Of a stretch of DNA of 64,000 bases, positions 24,390 to 33,132 are shown in pieces; positions within the stretch are counted from its first letter, which is position 1, and each line of letters begins with the position of its first letter. The translations under genes were made by a program, and so were the position numbers. This stretch comes from Myxococcales bacterium. GTDB lineage: Bacteria; Myxococcota_C; UBA6777. Below the pieces are notes generated by a model. The model was not told where the DNA came from. It saw only the letters and a list, made by a program, of their open reading frames with translations, and searched no databases. Location of the stretch: NCBI GenBank assembly GCA_020632975.1, contig JACKEL010000004.1:391568-455567 (forward strand). The letters are read 5' to 3'.

Positions 24390-25805
24390 ATGTCAAAAGA
24401 GAAAGATGCAAGATTGCTGCACCCGCTCGTCTACGTGGTAGACGACGACGAAGATATGCGCGGGATCTTGCGCTTGTGGTTGGAGGAAGCAGGCTACCAA
24501 GTCGAAGAGTTTGAGAATGCTCGCAGTATGCTTGAAAGCATGCGCGAAGTCCGTCCTCAAACGGTGATCATGGACTTGATGATGCCTGTGATGGGGGGGC
24601 TTGAAGCCCTTCAAGAGATGCGCGCGATGGAGTTTTGGGCGCCTGTCATTATCTTGACGGCCTCGGATACTGCGCGCGATGCGTTGCAAGCGATCAAGCT
24701 GGGTGCATACGATTACCTCGTCAAGCCCGTTGAACGCGACCGTTTGGTTGCAAGTATGCGCAACGCAGTTGAACGATATCTCTTGCAAGCCAAGGTCGAA
24801 GAACTCGAAGCGGTCGTTCAAGAACGATACGAGTTTCAAAATATCGTGGGCGCCTCGGAGACGATGGAACAGGTCTTCCAAGACGTGCGAAAGGTCGCTC
24901 CCAGCTCGATATCTGTCTATATCTTTGGTGAGTCCGGGACTGGGAAAGAGTTGATCGCCAATGCGATCCACCACGCAGGGCAACGCCGCGTACACCCGTT
25001 TGTGGCGCTGAACTGTGCGGCAATCCCTGAAAGTCTCTTGGAAAGCGAGCTGTTTGGTCATGAAAAAGGGGCCTTTACAGGCGCGCACAATACGCGCAAA
25101 GGCTGCTTTGAACGTGCTCATGGCGGTACGCTTTTCCTCGATGAGATCGGTGAGATGAGCTTCTTGAGCCAAGCGAAGTTGCTGCGGGTCCTCCAAGAGC
25201 AATCCTTGGTTCGCGTAGGTGGCACGCGCCTGATCCAAGTGGATGTGCGCGTGATCTGTGCCTCCAACCGCAACCTCGAAGAGATGGTGCAAGAAGGGGC
25301 CTTCCGCGAGGATCTTTACTATCGTCTCGCTGGTTACACCGTGTATCTGCCTTCTTTGCGTGAACGTAAAGACGATATCCCGCTTTTGATTCAATATTTC
25401 TTAAAGAAGTTCCAGCATGAGTCTGAACGACAGATCCAAGGCTTTTCTGAACAAGCCATGGAAGCTTTGCTTGGCTATCACTGGCCAGGAAACGTGCGTG
25501 AACTCGCCAACGTCGTGAACAGCGCGGTGGTTTCGACGGATCATGAGATGATCCCGCTTGAAGCACTGCCCAAACGGATCTTTCGGACACAACAAGCGCG
25601 ACAGGCCGCACGCGGCGATGTCACGGATGCGATCATCCCGCTCGAAGATCTCGAAAAACAAGCCATCCTCAATGCTTTGCGGTTGACCAAAGGCAATGTG
25701 GAAAGCGCCGCACGCAAGTTACAGATCGGCCGCGCCACCTTGTACCGCAAACTCGCGAAGTACAAAGATGTTGAAGTGAAGAACTTTAAGGCGATTCACG
25801 ATTGA
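24390..25805 (+). CDS. Sigma-54-dependent response regulator (NtrC family)
   Basis: A 471-residue regulator with three intact parts. The receiver (residues about 12-128) shows YVVDDDED, the phospho-Asp in TVIMDLMMPVMGG, and YDYLVKPV. The AAA+ sigma-54-interaction domain (about 150-375) shows Walker A GESGTGKELIANAIH, the sigma-54 contact loop GAFTGA, and Walker B FLDEIGEM. A Fis-type HTH closes the protein (GNVESAARKLQIGRATLYRKL). It activates sigma-54 promoters when phosphorylated. No orthodox histidine kinase is adjacent, only the degenerate HPt hybrid on the other strand. No -24/-12 target promoter was recognised in the window. Confidence 0.93.
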   Translation: MSKEKDARLLHPLVYVVDDDEDMRGILRLWLEEAGYQVEEFENARSMLESMREVRPQTVIMDLMMPVMGGLEALQEMRAMEFWAPVIILTASDTARDALQAIKLGAYDYLVKPVERDRLVASMRNAVERYLLQAKVEELEAVVQERYEFQNIVGASETMEQVFQDVRKVAPSSISVYIFGESGTGKELIANAIHHAGQRRVHPFVALNCAAIPESLLESELFGHEKGAFTGAHNTRKGCFERAHGGTLFLDEIGEMSFLSQAKLLRVLQEQSLVRVGGTRLIQVDVRVICASNRNLEEMVQEGAFREDLYYRLAGYTVYLPSLRERKDDIPLLIQYFLKKFQHESERQIQGFSEQAMEALLGYHWPGNVRELANVVNSAVVSTDHEMIPLEALPKRIFRTQQARQAARGDVTDAIIPLEDLEKQAILNALRLTKGNVESAARKLQIGRATLYRKLAKYKDVEVKNFKAIHD

Positions 25806-25835
25806 TGAGCCGAAAAGGGCTTCTTGGGGAGGGGA

Positions 25836-25893
25836 CTTGCGGACCAGCCGCAAGCACCAGGGGCGGGGAGGGTTGCTTACACAGCCGTAAGCA
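25836..25893. terminator. Two adjacent hairpins between converging genes
   Basis: CTTGCGG-5nt-CCGCAAG (25836-25854) and TGCTTAC-6nt-GTAAGCA (25874-25893) are perfect 7-bp hairpins between the converging sigma-54 regulator and FKBP genes. Their place suggests a bidirectional terminator, but no U-run follows on either strand. Confidence 0.35.
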
Positions 25894-25899
25894 GCGGGA

Positions 25900-26226
25900 T
25901 TACTTGACGCCGAGAAGTTCGACTTCAAAGATCAACGTTGCATTGCCAGGGATGACGCCACCCGCACCACGGGCACCGTAACCAAGTTCGGGTGGAATCG
26001 TAAGCTTGCGCTTTCCACCAACTTTCATGCCTGCCACACCTTGATCCCAGCCTTTGATCACGCGACCGCCGCCCAAGGGGAAAGAGAAGGGGCTGTTGCG
26101 ATCCAAAGAAGAGTCAAACTTTTGTCCGTTGGTCAGCCAGCCCGTGTAATGAACGCTCACGGTCATGCCTGCTTTGGCTTCTTCGCCTGTTCCTACCTGA
26201 AGATCTTCGATTTGGAGTTCTGCCAT
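25900..26226 (-). CDS. FKBP-type peptidyl-prolyl cis-trans isomerase
   Basis: A 108-residue single-domain FKBP. It shows VSVHYTGWLTNGQKFDSSLDRN, FPLGGGRVIKGWDQGVAGMKVGGKRKLTIPPELGYG and ATLIFEVELLGV, covering the active-site aromatic residues of FKBP12-like proteins. No signal peptide, so cytoplasmic. It catalyses proline isomerisation during folding. AAGGAGGCCGCACG precedes the ATG. It is monocistronic and divergent from the fadA-fadJ operon. Confidence 0.93.
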   Translation of the reverse strand: MAELQIEDLQVGTGEEAKAGMTVSVHYTGWLTNGQKFDSSLDRNSPFSFPLGGGRVIKGWDQGVAGMKVGGKRKLTIPPELGYGARGAGGVIPGNATLIFEVELLGVK

Positions 26227-26356
26227 CGTGCGGCCTCCTTGGTGTTAAGGGGAGGTTCCCCGAGATTTTATCTGGTTTGCTTTTGTCTCCCATATATTTG
26301 GAAGACAGAGCCCTTCCACGTACAGACTGTGGAAGCTTTTGGCGCGCGCAGCATAA

Positions 26357-26463
26357 CACAGATGACATCAAACGCCAAACGAAACCTCGCTAGGGGATGG
26401 CTTTGTTCTAGACACTTTTGGTTGGATGTCATCTGTGAGTTGACACTTTTTAGGACTTGTCAA
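26357..26463. promoter_or_regulatory. Inverted repeats upstream of the fad operon, candidate operators
   Basis: The 13-bp sequence CACAGATGACATC (26357-26369) recurs inverted as GATGTCATCTGTG (26425-26437), 55 bp apart; each arm holds a near-palindromic GATGWCATC. Immediately after, TTGACA (26440) and TGTCAA (26458) make a further 6-bp inverted repeat that includes a consensus -35 hexamer. The arrangement suits a repressor that loops between two sites in the 364-bp divergent region 26227-26590. No other gene was seen in that region. The cognate regulator is unknown. Confidence 0.4.
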
Positions 26464-26590
26464 GCGTTTGAGAATGGGGCAAGATGACGAGCACGACACG
26501 ATGGCAAAAGACCTTTCAAAGTCATGGATGTGGCCCCATCCACGAAGAGGAGATGGGGAGACAGAGCCAACATCACAAAGGAGCGCGAGG

Positions 26591-27796
26591 ATGGGCGAAG
26601 CCTATATTTTTGATGCGGTTCGTACCCCACGGGGGAAGGGTAAACAGAGTGGTGCGTTGTACACCGTGCGTCCTGTGGACTTGGTGGTGACGGCATTGCG
26701 TGCTTTGCAAGAGCGTTATCAGCTCGACACAAGCGAAGTCGAAGACGTTGTGATGGGATGTGTGACTCAAACGGGGGAGCAAGGAAGTTGTATCGCCCGT
26801 GCAGCGGCCTTGGAAGCGGGATTTCATCAGATCGCCGCAGGGGTGACGCTGAATCGTTTTTGCGGATCAGGGATGGAAGCTGTGCATTACGCAGCAGGCC
26901 AGATCGCAGCGGGCTTTGCGGACCTCGTGGTGGCTGGCGGCGTGGAAAGTATGTCTCGCGTACCCATGGGCTCGGATGGTGGGGCGATGTGGGATGCCGT
27001 CAACCAGTGGCGTGTAGGGACCGTTCCCCAAGGGGTCGCGGCGGATCTTTTGGCGACGCTTCGGGGATTTTCGCGCGGTGATGTCGACCACTTTGCTTTA
27101 ACCAGCCAACAGCGCGCAGTTGAGGCGATCGAGGCAGGGAGATTTCGCCGTAGCGTGGTGCCTGTTCGCGATCAGAACGGCGAAGTGATCCTCGATCGCG
27201 ATGAGTTTCCTCGTCCAGATGCGACCTTGGAAGGGCTTTCTGCGTTGCGCCCGGCCTTTAAGATGATGGGCGAGCAGTTTGGGCTGGATACCATCACCAA
27301 GCGCAAGTACCCACAGCTCGACCGCATCAACCACATCCATACTGCTGGAAACTCCTCAGGGATCGTCGATGGCGCAGCGGCCGTCTTGTTGGCGACCAAA
27401 GAAAAAGGCGAAGCGTTGGGTCTCAAGCCTCGTGCGCGCATCCGTTCCGCTGCGGTGGTGGGGGACGAACCCATCCTGATGTTGGATGGTCCGATCCCTG
27501 CGACCAAAAAAGCTTTGAAGAAAGCGCGGATGGAGATCCAAGATATCGATCTGATCGAAGTGAATGAGGCCTTTGCTGCGGTGCCTCTAGCCTTTATGCA
27601 GGCTTTTGGTGTGTCGCATGACATCGTGAATGTAAATGGCGGTGCCATCGCTCTTGGACACCCACTGGGGGCGACGGGCGCGATGTTGTTGGGGACCGTG
27701 CTGGATGCTTTGGAAGATCGCGATCTCTCAACAGGCTTGATCACCGCTTGTATCGCTGGTGGGATGGGCATCGCAACGATCGTCGAACGCGTGTAA
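26591..27796 (+). CDS. fadA: Acetyl-CoA acyltransferase (3-ketoacyl-CoA thiolase)
   Basis: A 401-residue thiolase. It begins GEAYIFDAVRTPRGKGK, has the acyl-accepting Cys in LNRFCGSGMEAVHYAA near residue 92, and the C-terminal catalytic residues in NVNGGAIALGHPLGATGAM and ITACIAGGMGIATI, the second Cys being in CIAGG. It cleaves 3-ketoacyl-CoA with CoA in beta-oxidation. The start at 26591 is set by homology and AAAGGAGCGCGAGG; the frame is open 41 codons upstream. It is followed after 10 nt by the multifunctional fadJ-like gene, its normal partner subunit. Confidence 0.92.
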   Translation: MGEAYIFDAVRTPRGKGKQSGALYTVRPVDLVVTALRALQERYQLDTSEVEDVVMGCVTQTGEQGSCIARAAALEAGFHQIAAGVTLNRFCGSGMEAVHYAAGQIAAGFADLVVAGGVESMSRVPMGSDGGAMWDAVNQWRVGTVPQGVAADLLATLRGFSRGDVDHFALTSQQRAVEAIEAGRFRRSVVPVRDQNGEVILDRDEFPRPDATLEGLSALRPAFKMMGEQFGLDTITKRKYPQLDRINHIHTAGNSSGIVDGAAAVLLATKEKGEALGLKPRARIRSAAVVGDEPILMLDGPIPATKKALKKARMEIQDIDLIEVNEAFAAVPLAFMQAFGVSHDIVNVNGGAIALGHPLGATGAMLLGTVLDALEDRDLSTGLITACIAGGMGIATIVERV

Positions 27797-27806
27797 GGGG
27801 GCTTTG

Positions 27807-29945
27807 ATGACACAAGAACAAAAAAATCCAGCTTTTCTTCAGTCTTTTGATGCAGATACAGGGATCGCAACGCTGACCTTTGCGATGGCAGATGGGGCCA
27901 ACAAGATCAATGCCGCCTTTGGACAGGGCCTTCAGATGGGGCTGGACTGGGCATCGCAACAAACAGGTCTCAAAGGTTTGATCTTGGACAGCGCGCACAA
28001 AAACTTCTGTGTGGGCGGCGACATCGACATGATGTTCAAACAGCGCGACCCTGTAGAAGTCCGTGCAGATGTGATGCAACTTCATCGGTTGCTGCGGCGT
28101 TTGGAGACGATGAAGGTCCCTGTTGTTTGCATCTTGGCGGGATCTGCGTTGGGAGGCGGATACGAGTTTGCTTTGGCTGCACACGCTCGAATTGCTGTGG
28201 ATGATCCAAAGATCCAGATCGGCCTACCCGAAGTGTCTTTGGGTCTGCTTCCTGGGATGGGCGGGACACAGCGTTTGCCCCGTTTGATTGGTCTCCAAGC
28301 CGCGCTCGAAGGGATCTTGCAAGGGAAGCTCTATCGCCCTTCACAAGCCAAAGACGCAGGGATGATCGATGATCTTGCGCCGCACGCAGAAGCCGCTCGC
28401 GCAAAAGCGGAGGCTTGGATCGCAGAGCATCCTCGCGCCAAACAGCCTTGGGACCGCGAGGACTTTGCATACCCTGGACCCCAACCCAACTCTGGCGACG
28501 CACGCAATCTCTTGATGGCTGCGAGCGCGATGTTGTTCAAGAAGACGGCTGGAGCGTTCAAAGGGCCCGAAGCTGCGCTCTCTTCCGTGCAAGAAGGAAC
28601 GCAACTCACGTTTGATGCGGGTTGCGAGATCGAGTCACGTTACTTCGCAGGGATCGTCACAAGCAACCAAGCCAAGGACATGTTGCGAACGATCTGGTAT
28701 CACCGCACAGCGGCCGAAAAACACGAAGGGCTGCCTTCGACAGAGGCCGCAGATATCCAAAAGATCGGGATCTTGGGCGCTGGGATGATGGGCGCTGGGT
28801 TGGCTTTTGTCAGTGCCTTGCGCGGTTATGACGTGGTCTTGAAAGATATCCGTCAAGACTCCCTCGACCGCGGGATGGAACACTGTTTGGCACAGATCCA
28901 TAAGCGGCGAGATCTCGATGAGACGGGGAAAAAGGAACTTGCAGCCAAGATCAAGCCCACACTTGAAGCCGCAGATTTAGAAGGATGTGACCTGATTATC
29001 GAAGCTGTGTTTGAGAAGCTTGAGATCAAACACCAAGTAAACCAAGAGCTTGAGGGCTTGCTCTCTGAAAAGGGCATCTGGGCCTCGAACACTTCGGCCT
29101 TACCGATCAATGATCTTGCGACGGTTTCTAAACACAAAGAGCGTTTTATTGGGCTGCACTTCTTCTCGCCCGTCGAAAAGATGCCTTTGTTGGAGATCAT
29201 CTTGGGGGCCGATACTTCCGAGGAAACCTTGGCGCGAAGTCTCCATTATTGCAAAGCCATCAAGAAGCTGCCGATCGTCGTCAACGATGGTTATGGCTTT
29301 TACACCACCCGCGTCTTTTCTTCGTACATCCTCGAAGGGGCGCAGCTCGTCGCAGAAGGCCATCCTCCCGCCTTGATCGAGTGGGCTGCCCGTAGTGCAG
29401 GGATGGTGGTGGGACCTTTGCAGGTCTTCGATGAAGTCAGCCTGAGCTTGGGACGTCATGGGATCGAACAAGGCGAAAAGTACCTTGGCACCGAACTCAA
29501 GATGGCAGGTGTCGAGCTTGTGAAACAACTTGTCGATGTGCACAAACGCAACGGAAAAGCGGCAGGTGCAGGCTTTTTCAATTACGCAGATGGCCGTCGT
29601 AAGGGCTTTTGGGAAGGCCTGAAAGAGCTTGTTGCAGAGACGCCCGCAGATAGCAGTGTTGAGTTGGTGCAAGAACGTTTGCTGTTGATCCAATGCGTCG
29701 AAGCCCTCAAAGCTTTGGAGGCTGGTGTGTTGCGCAATCATCGTGATGCAGAGATCGGCGCGATCTTTGGGGTTGGGTTTGCTCCCAACACGGGTGGTCC
29801 CTTCTCTTACCTCGATCGCATGGGCCTGAACAACGCCGTGGATAAGCTCAGTCGTCTTGCAGAGCGGTATGGTGAGCGTTTTGCGCCTCCTGCGATCCTG
29901 CAAAAGATGGCTGCCGCAGGTGAACGCTTTTTTGAGATAGTGTGA
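27807..29945 (+). CDS. fadJ: Multifunctional enoyl-CoA hydratase / 3-hydroxyacyl-CoA dehydrogenase
   Basis: A 712-residue FadJ/FadB-type alpha subunit. The N-terminal crotonase domain (about 1-300) has SAHKNFCVGGDIDMM and LGGGYEFALAAHARIAVDD, with LGLLPGMGGTQRLPRL carrying a catalytic acid. The dehydrogenase part starts near 325 with GILGAGMMGAGLA, contains FIGLHFFSPVEKMPLLEI and NDGYGFYTTRVF, and ends with a duplicated C-terminal helical domain (GVGFAPNTGGPFSYLDRMG). It hydrates and oxidises acyl-CoA esters in beta-oxidation. AAGGGGGCTTTG precedes the ATG. It is co-transcribed with fadA. FadB versus FadJ is not decided by motif; length favours either. Confidence 0.92.
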   Translation: MTQEQKNPAFLQSFDADTGIATLTFAMADGANKINAAFGQGLQMGLDWASQQTGLKGLILDSAHKNFCVGGDIDMMFKQRDPVEVRADVMQLHRLLRRLETMKVPVVCILAGSALGGGYEFALAAHARIAVDDPKIQIGLPEVSLGLLPGMGGTQRLPRLIGLQAALEGILQGKLYRPSQAKDAGMIDDLAPHAEAARAKAEAWIAEHPRAKQPWDREDFAYPGPQPNSGDARNLLMAASAMLFKKTAGAFKGPEAALSSVQEGTQLTFDAGCEIESRYFAGIVTSNQAKDMLRTIWYHRTAAEKHEGLPSTEAADIQKIGILGAGMMGAGLAFVSALRGYDVVLKDIRQDSLDRGMEHCLAQIHKRRDLDETGKKELAAKIKPTLEAADLEGCDLIIEAVFEKLEIKHQVNQELEGLLSEKGIWASNTSALPINDLATVSKHKERFIGLHFFSPVEKMPLLEIILGADTSEETLARSLHYCKAIKKLPIVVNDGYGFYTTRVFSSYILEGAQLVAEGHPPALIEWAARSAGMVVGPLQVFDEVSLSLGRHGIEQGEKYLGTELKMAGVELVKQLVDVHKRNGKAAGAGFFNYADGRRKGFWEGLKELVAETPADSSVELVQERLLLIQCVEALKALEAGVLRNHRDAEIGAIFGVGFAPNTGGPFSYLDRMGLNNAVDKLSRLAERYGERFAPPAILQKMAAAGERFFEIV

Positions 29946-30002
29946 GCTTCGACACAACTTTCGCTATCGTCTGTCGATACTTAGGAGAATCCTTTTCTCT
30001 CA

Positions 30003-30200
30003 TTGACCTCCTCCCCGCCCCGAAGGGTGGGGATTTCCCCTCTCACGAAGGTTGTTTTCCTGCTTCCTCGAAGCCACTTTGGAAGAGAGACAGTTGTCTT
30101 TCTGCCAAGAGGTGGCTTTCTCCACAGGCTTGAACCGCCAGCCCGGCGGCACATTTGATGTTGAGCGCGGCATTGATGTCTCGATCGTGTTTCGCCCCGC
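30003..30200 (-). ncRNA. Predicted omega-RNA at the 3' end of tnpB
   Basis: In TnpB systems the guide RNA scaffold overlaps the tnpB 3' end and the right-end hairpin, and the guide is copied from DNA just past the element. Here the scaffold would end at GAGGTCAA (minus strand, about 30003), so the guide would begin at 30002 and read leftwards into the sequence downstream of fadJ. The position is inferred from the family, not from a detected RNA; the 5' boundary is approximate. Confidence 0.35.
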
Positions 30201-31221
30201 ATCTCGGGCAATTCCACATCCTGACACTTAAGGAAAGAGTTTCAAGGACATGCCCACAACAGCTGCAAGTTTTCGACGATGGGAACCAACGGTCTATCTT
30301 CACAAGTTCTCTGCCATACCATTCTGCTTTGTACTCCAACATCCCTACAAAACCGCTCCATCCCACATCGCTGATACCACGAGCCAACTTGCGATTTTTC
30401 ACCATGTTTTTCACGGCAAGGGTTTCGATGCCTATCGCTTGGTTTTCGCGTATCAGGCGTGTCGAAAGTTGATGCAGGAAATCTCTTCTCTTGTCGGCAA
30501 TCTGGGCATGGATGCGGGCTACTTTTCTCCGTGCTTTTTCTCGGTTCTTCGAGCCTTTCTGCTTTTTGGCAAGTTGGCGTTGGGCTTTGGCTAGCCTTTC
30601 TAGGTCACGTTCAAGATAGCGAGGATTTTCGACTTTTTCACTGTCACTCGCGGTCAAAAAGTGGGTGAGGCCGAGGTCGATTCCGATGCTTTTGTTTTGG
30701 GGAGGAAAAGGTTGAGGGTCCAACTCAACCGTGAAACTCACAAAGTACCGTCCAGCGGTATCTTTGAGAATGGTGGCGGTTTTGGGAGCAGAAGGAAGGG
30801 GGCGACTGAAGCGGACATCGAAAGGTTGCTTCATCTTGGCGAAGAAGAGTTCTCCCTCGAAGATGCGGAAAGCGTGGGTGGTGTAGGAGATGGATTGGTC
30901 GCCGCGTCTTTTTTTGAAGCGTGGTCGTTTGTTTCGCTTGGAGAAACAGTGGTTCCAAGCCTTGTCAAGGTGTCGTAAGGCCTGTTGAAGTGGATCGGAA
31001 GAGACGTCTTTGAGCCAAGAGTAGTCTTGTTGTTTCTTGAGTGCTGTGAGTTGTTTGGAGAGAGCGACCATGTTAGGACGTTTGTCGGCCGCAGAGATGG
31101 CATCCAGTTGTTTTCTGAGTCCCCAGTTGTAAACAAAGCGAACACAGCCGAACTCTTTTGCGAGATGGGCTTTTTGTTCGAGAGTCGGGTAGATGCGATA
31201 TTTGTAGCGAACTTTTTTCAT
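30043..31221 (-). CDS. tnpB: TnpB, RNA-guided nuclease of IS605-type element
   Basis: A 392-residue OrfB/TnpB protein that looks intact. The N-terminal helix-turn-helix is RYKYRIYPTLEQ; the RuvC-like site has Asp182 in GIDLGLTHFL, Glu266 in IGIETLAVKNM and Asp349 in HDRDINAALNI. The zinc ribbon between RuvC II and III has Cys319/Cys322 (CSCC) and Cys338/Cys341 (CPRC). TnpB proteins cut DNA guided by an omega-RNA and help retain their transposon. The length is normal and no frameshift was seen. No tnpA lies nearby, so any transposition would need one in trans. Confidence 0.9.
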   Translation of the reverse strand: MKKVRYKYRIYPTLEQKAHLAKEFGCVRFVYNWGLRKQLDAISAADKRPNMVALSKQLTALKKQQDYSWLKDVSSDPLQQALRHLDKAWNHCFSKRNKRPRFKKRRGDQSISYTTHAFRIFEGELFFAKMKQPFDVRFSRPLPSAPKTATILKDTAGRYFVSFTVELDPQPFPPQNKSIGIDLGLTHFLTASDSEKVENPRYLERDLERLAKAQRQLAKKQKGSKNREKARRKVARIHAQIADKRRDFLHQLSTRLIRENQAIGIETLAVKNMVKNRKLARGISDVGWSGFVGMLEYKAEWYGRELVKIDRWFPSSKTCSCCGHVLETLSLSVRMWNCPRCGAKHDRDINAALNIKCAAGLAVQACGESHLLAERQLSLFQSGFEEAGKQPS

Positions 31222-31360
31222 GGGGAACCAACAGAAGTAGGTTTGTTTTGTTGTAAGCCTTACCTACAAACTCTGTCATATCATGTCACACGTTTCCACA
31301 AAAGCAGAACGGCGTTTCCTCCCCTGCCTGAACGCAGGGGGCTCCGCGCCTAAAAAAACA

Positions 31361-32224
31361 ATGAAAGAGAATGATATGCCCTCTGTCTTGGACCCAACCC
31401 TCGAAGGGGAGGAAGGATTGGTTCAGCTTCGAGAGACGCGATCGCTGTTTGCATCGCGGAGCTTGGCGACGTGGGAGTCTTTGCCGCGTGCCTCACATCA
31501 AGGAGGCTTTTTTATCCCTGACCTTGTGGATCATCACTTTGGCGCGGACTGGCGGACCTTTGTGCATGATCGACCTGTCGATGAAGCCAATGCTTCAGCT
31601 TGGTGGTCTGCGCAATTGCTCGATCCTGCGTGGGTGACACAGATCCGTCATCACTTTCTGTTTGAGGGGCCTCTTCTCCATGTGGGGCTACAAGACATCT
31701 TCCAACAAGACCTTGCTTGGGGGCTTTGGGAGGAGCTGTCGCGAGCGGAGTTTGTTCGACATCACTTCCCTGATTACCACATCGATATCATCCCTCACGA
31801 AAAGCTCGAACAGGGCAGCCTTTTGGAACATCTCGTCTCATGGCTACGCAGTCGAGAGGCTGCACAAGCACATCATTGGCTTGTGGGGTGGCCGCATCCT
31901 CTCCCCGCAGATCCCGCAGTACAGGTGCAGATCTCTCGCTTGCGAGAGGGCGACTTTTTCGCACCGCACGAAGATACAGGGCGCGAAGGGATCGCTGTGG
32001 TGTACAACCTTTCTGCGCACTGGGACCCGTCTTATGGCGGAACGCTGTACTTTCCGCATCCTGACGGACAACGCATCGCCTTGGCGATCCCGCCGATCTT
32101 CAACAGTGCGATCATCTTTCGGCCGCAAGGTGCGCCACACTGGGTCGATCCTGTGCAACAGATCCCCGAAGGATTGGCGCGCTATACCATCACGTGTTTT
32201 TATTTGGTGGGGGATGAAGACTGA
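31361..32224 (+). CDS. 2OG-Fe(II) oxygenase-like protein
   Basis: About 287 residues. The C-terminal double-stranded beta-helix shows the HxD metal motif in FFAPHEDTGREG, then VVYNLSAHWDPSYGGTLYFPHPDG, the distal His in FRPQGAPHWVDPV and the 2-oxoglutarate-binding Arg in ARYTITCFYL. This is the prolyl-4-hydroxylase-like arrangement. The N-terminal half includes FFIPDLVDHHFGADWRTF and is unassigned. The start is uncertain: ATG at 31361 or 31376, neither with a strong ribosome-binding site. The IS end hairpin finishes about 10 nt upstream, so the insertion may have replaced the native promoter. The substrate is unknown. Confidence 0.68.
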   Translation: MKENDMPSVLDPTLEGEEGLVQLRETRSLFASRSLATWESLPRASHQGGFFIPDLVDHHFGADWRTFVHDRPVDEANASAWWSAQLLDPAWVTQIRHHFLFEGPLLHVGLQDIFQQDLAWGLWEELSRAEFVRHHFPDYHIDIIPHEKLEQGSLLEHLVSWLRSREAAQAHHWLVGWPHPLPADPAVQVQISRLREGDFFAPHEDTGREGIAVVYNLSAHWDPSYGGTLYFPHPDGQRIALAIPPIFNSAIIFRPQGAPHWVDPVQQIPEGLARYTITCFYLVGDED

Positions 32225-32251
32225 TTCTGAAAGGGCGATGGGACGGGGGGA

Positions 32252-32947
32252 TTAGCTGGAGAGCATACCAAGGTAGCGTTCTTTGCGGGTAATCTGAGGT
32301 TCTGCACGCAAAGAGCCGATCACCAACAAAAGCGAGCCAAGCATGGAAAGATAGAGTCCATACATTGGACTGAGATTTTTATCGTACCAAGCGTTGAGGA
32401 GCTGCATCGTAAAGGCGAGGAGGCACACTGCGCCCGCGAGCCATGTAACGCGTGTCACCTTCCATTCCAACGGCTTTTTGCGGAACCAAGTCACCACAAA
32501 CTGCACGAAGATAGGCAGCCAACACAGCAGCCCAAGCGAACTCATGGTGGTCCCAAATCCTTGCTTGGGAGAAAGCAAAGCGTTCATCAGGACAAAGCCA
32601 TCAGAGAGGATCACGACGATGGATAGGCTGAGATGGACTGCCCAGATGGTAATGGGAGCGCCATGGCGACCGAGTCGCCCCGTGAGTTTGAAAAAGAGGG
32701 CGCTCATCCCCAGTGCATAAAGCAGCGGAAGAATCGGGCGTTGCCAGAAGTTTTCGAGCAAGACCGCCCGATAAGGATGGATGATCGCACCGTTTTTATT
32801 GATGATTGCAGGAAGAAAGAAGCTCGCTGTGAGCGCCAAGCTCCCAATCAGGGTGAGGATCATCCCTTCTTTGGGGAGTTGAAGGCGTTCTTCGGCCATT
32901 CGTGCCTGACGACGTTGTTGTCGTTGTTCTTGCGCGTCGCGCGACAT
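32252..32947 (-). CDS. Integral membrane protein of unknown function
   Basis: A 231-residue protein. After a charged N-terminus (residues 1-27, Arg/Gln-rich) come about six hydrophobic helices: around 29-48, 71-87, 98-118, 134-153, 168-186 and 197-213. No catalytic motif or known family was recognised. It converges on the 2OG-oxygenase gene and is divergent from clpS. The N-terminus is cytoplasmic by the positive-inside rule. Confidence 0.6.
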   Translation of the reverse strand: MSRDAQEQRQQRRQARMAEERLQLPKEGMILTLIGSLALTASFFLPAIINKNGAIIHPYRAVLLENFWQRPILPLLYALGMSALFFKLTGRLGRHGAPITIWAVHLSLSIVVILSDGFVLMNALLSPKQGFGTTMSSLGLLCWLPIFVQFVVTWFRKKPLEWKVTRVTWLAGAVCLLAFTMQLLNAWYDKNLSPMYGLYLSMLGSLLLVIGSLRAEPQITRKERYLGMLSS

Positions 32948-33132
32948 TCGTGCCTCCGTGATGTTCTCGTGTGTTCGTGGGCAAGCGTTCCAAGGTGTAG
33001 CACTTTTCGAATGAAAGCAAAAGCACCTGTTTTCGATGCGGAGTTTGGGGCTTGCTTTGCTTGAGGTTTCGACCCAACATGCGAGGCAATGGCTGGGATA
33101 AGATACCCGACAATGCGAGGAGAAAAATTGTG

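Larger units (their letters stand above)
30003..31350 (-). mobile_element. IS200/IS605-family (IS1341-like) element carrying only tnpB
   Basis: An insertion with tnpB (30043-31221) and no Y1 transposase (tnpA), so it is non-autonomous. At its 3' side the minus strand reads a hairpin (CCCCACC-CTTC-GGGGCGGGG-like) followed by GGGGAGGAGGTCAA at about 30003-30045, typical of an IS605 right end. Upstream of tnpB, 31308-31350 holds a second hairpin (CCCCTG...CAGGGG) with GGGGAGGA on the minus strand; it may be the left end or a relic right end of another copy. Exact boundaries are uncertain. The element separates fadJ from a 2OG-oxygenase gene. Confidence 0.65.
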
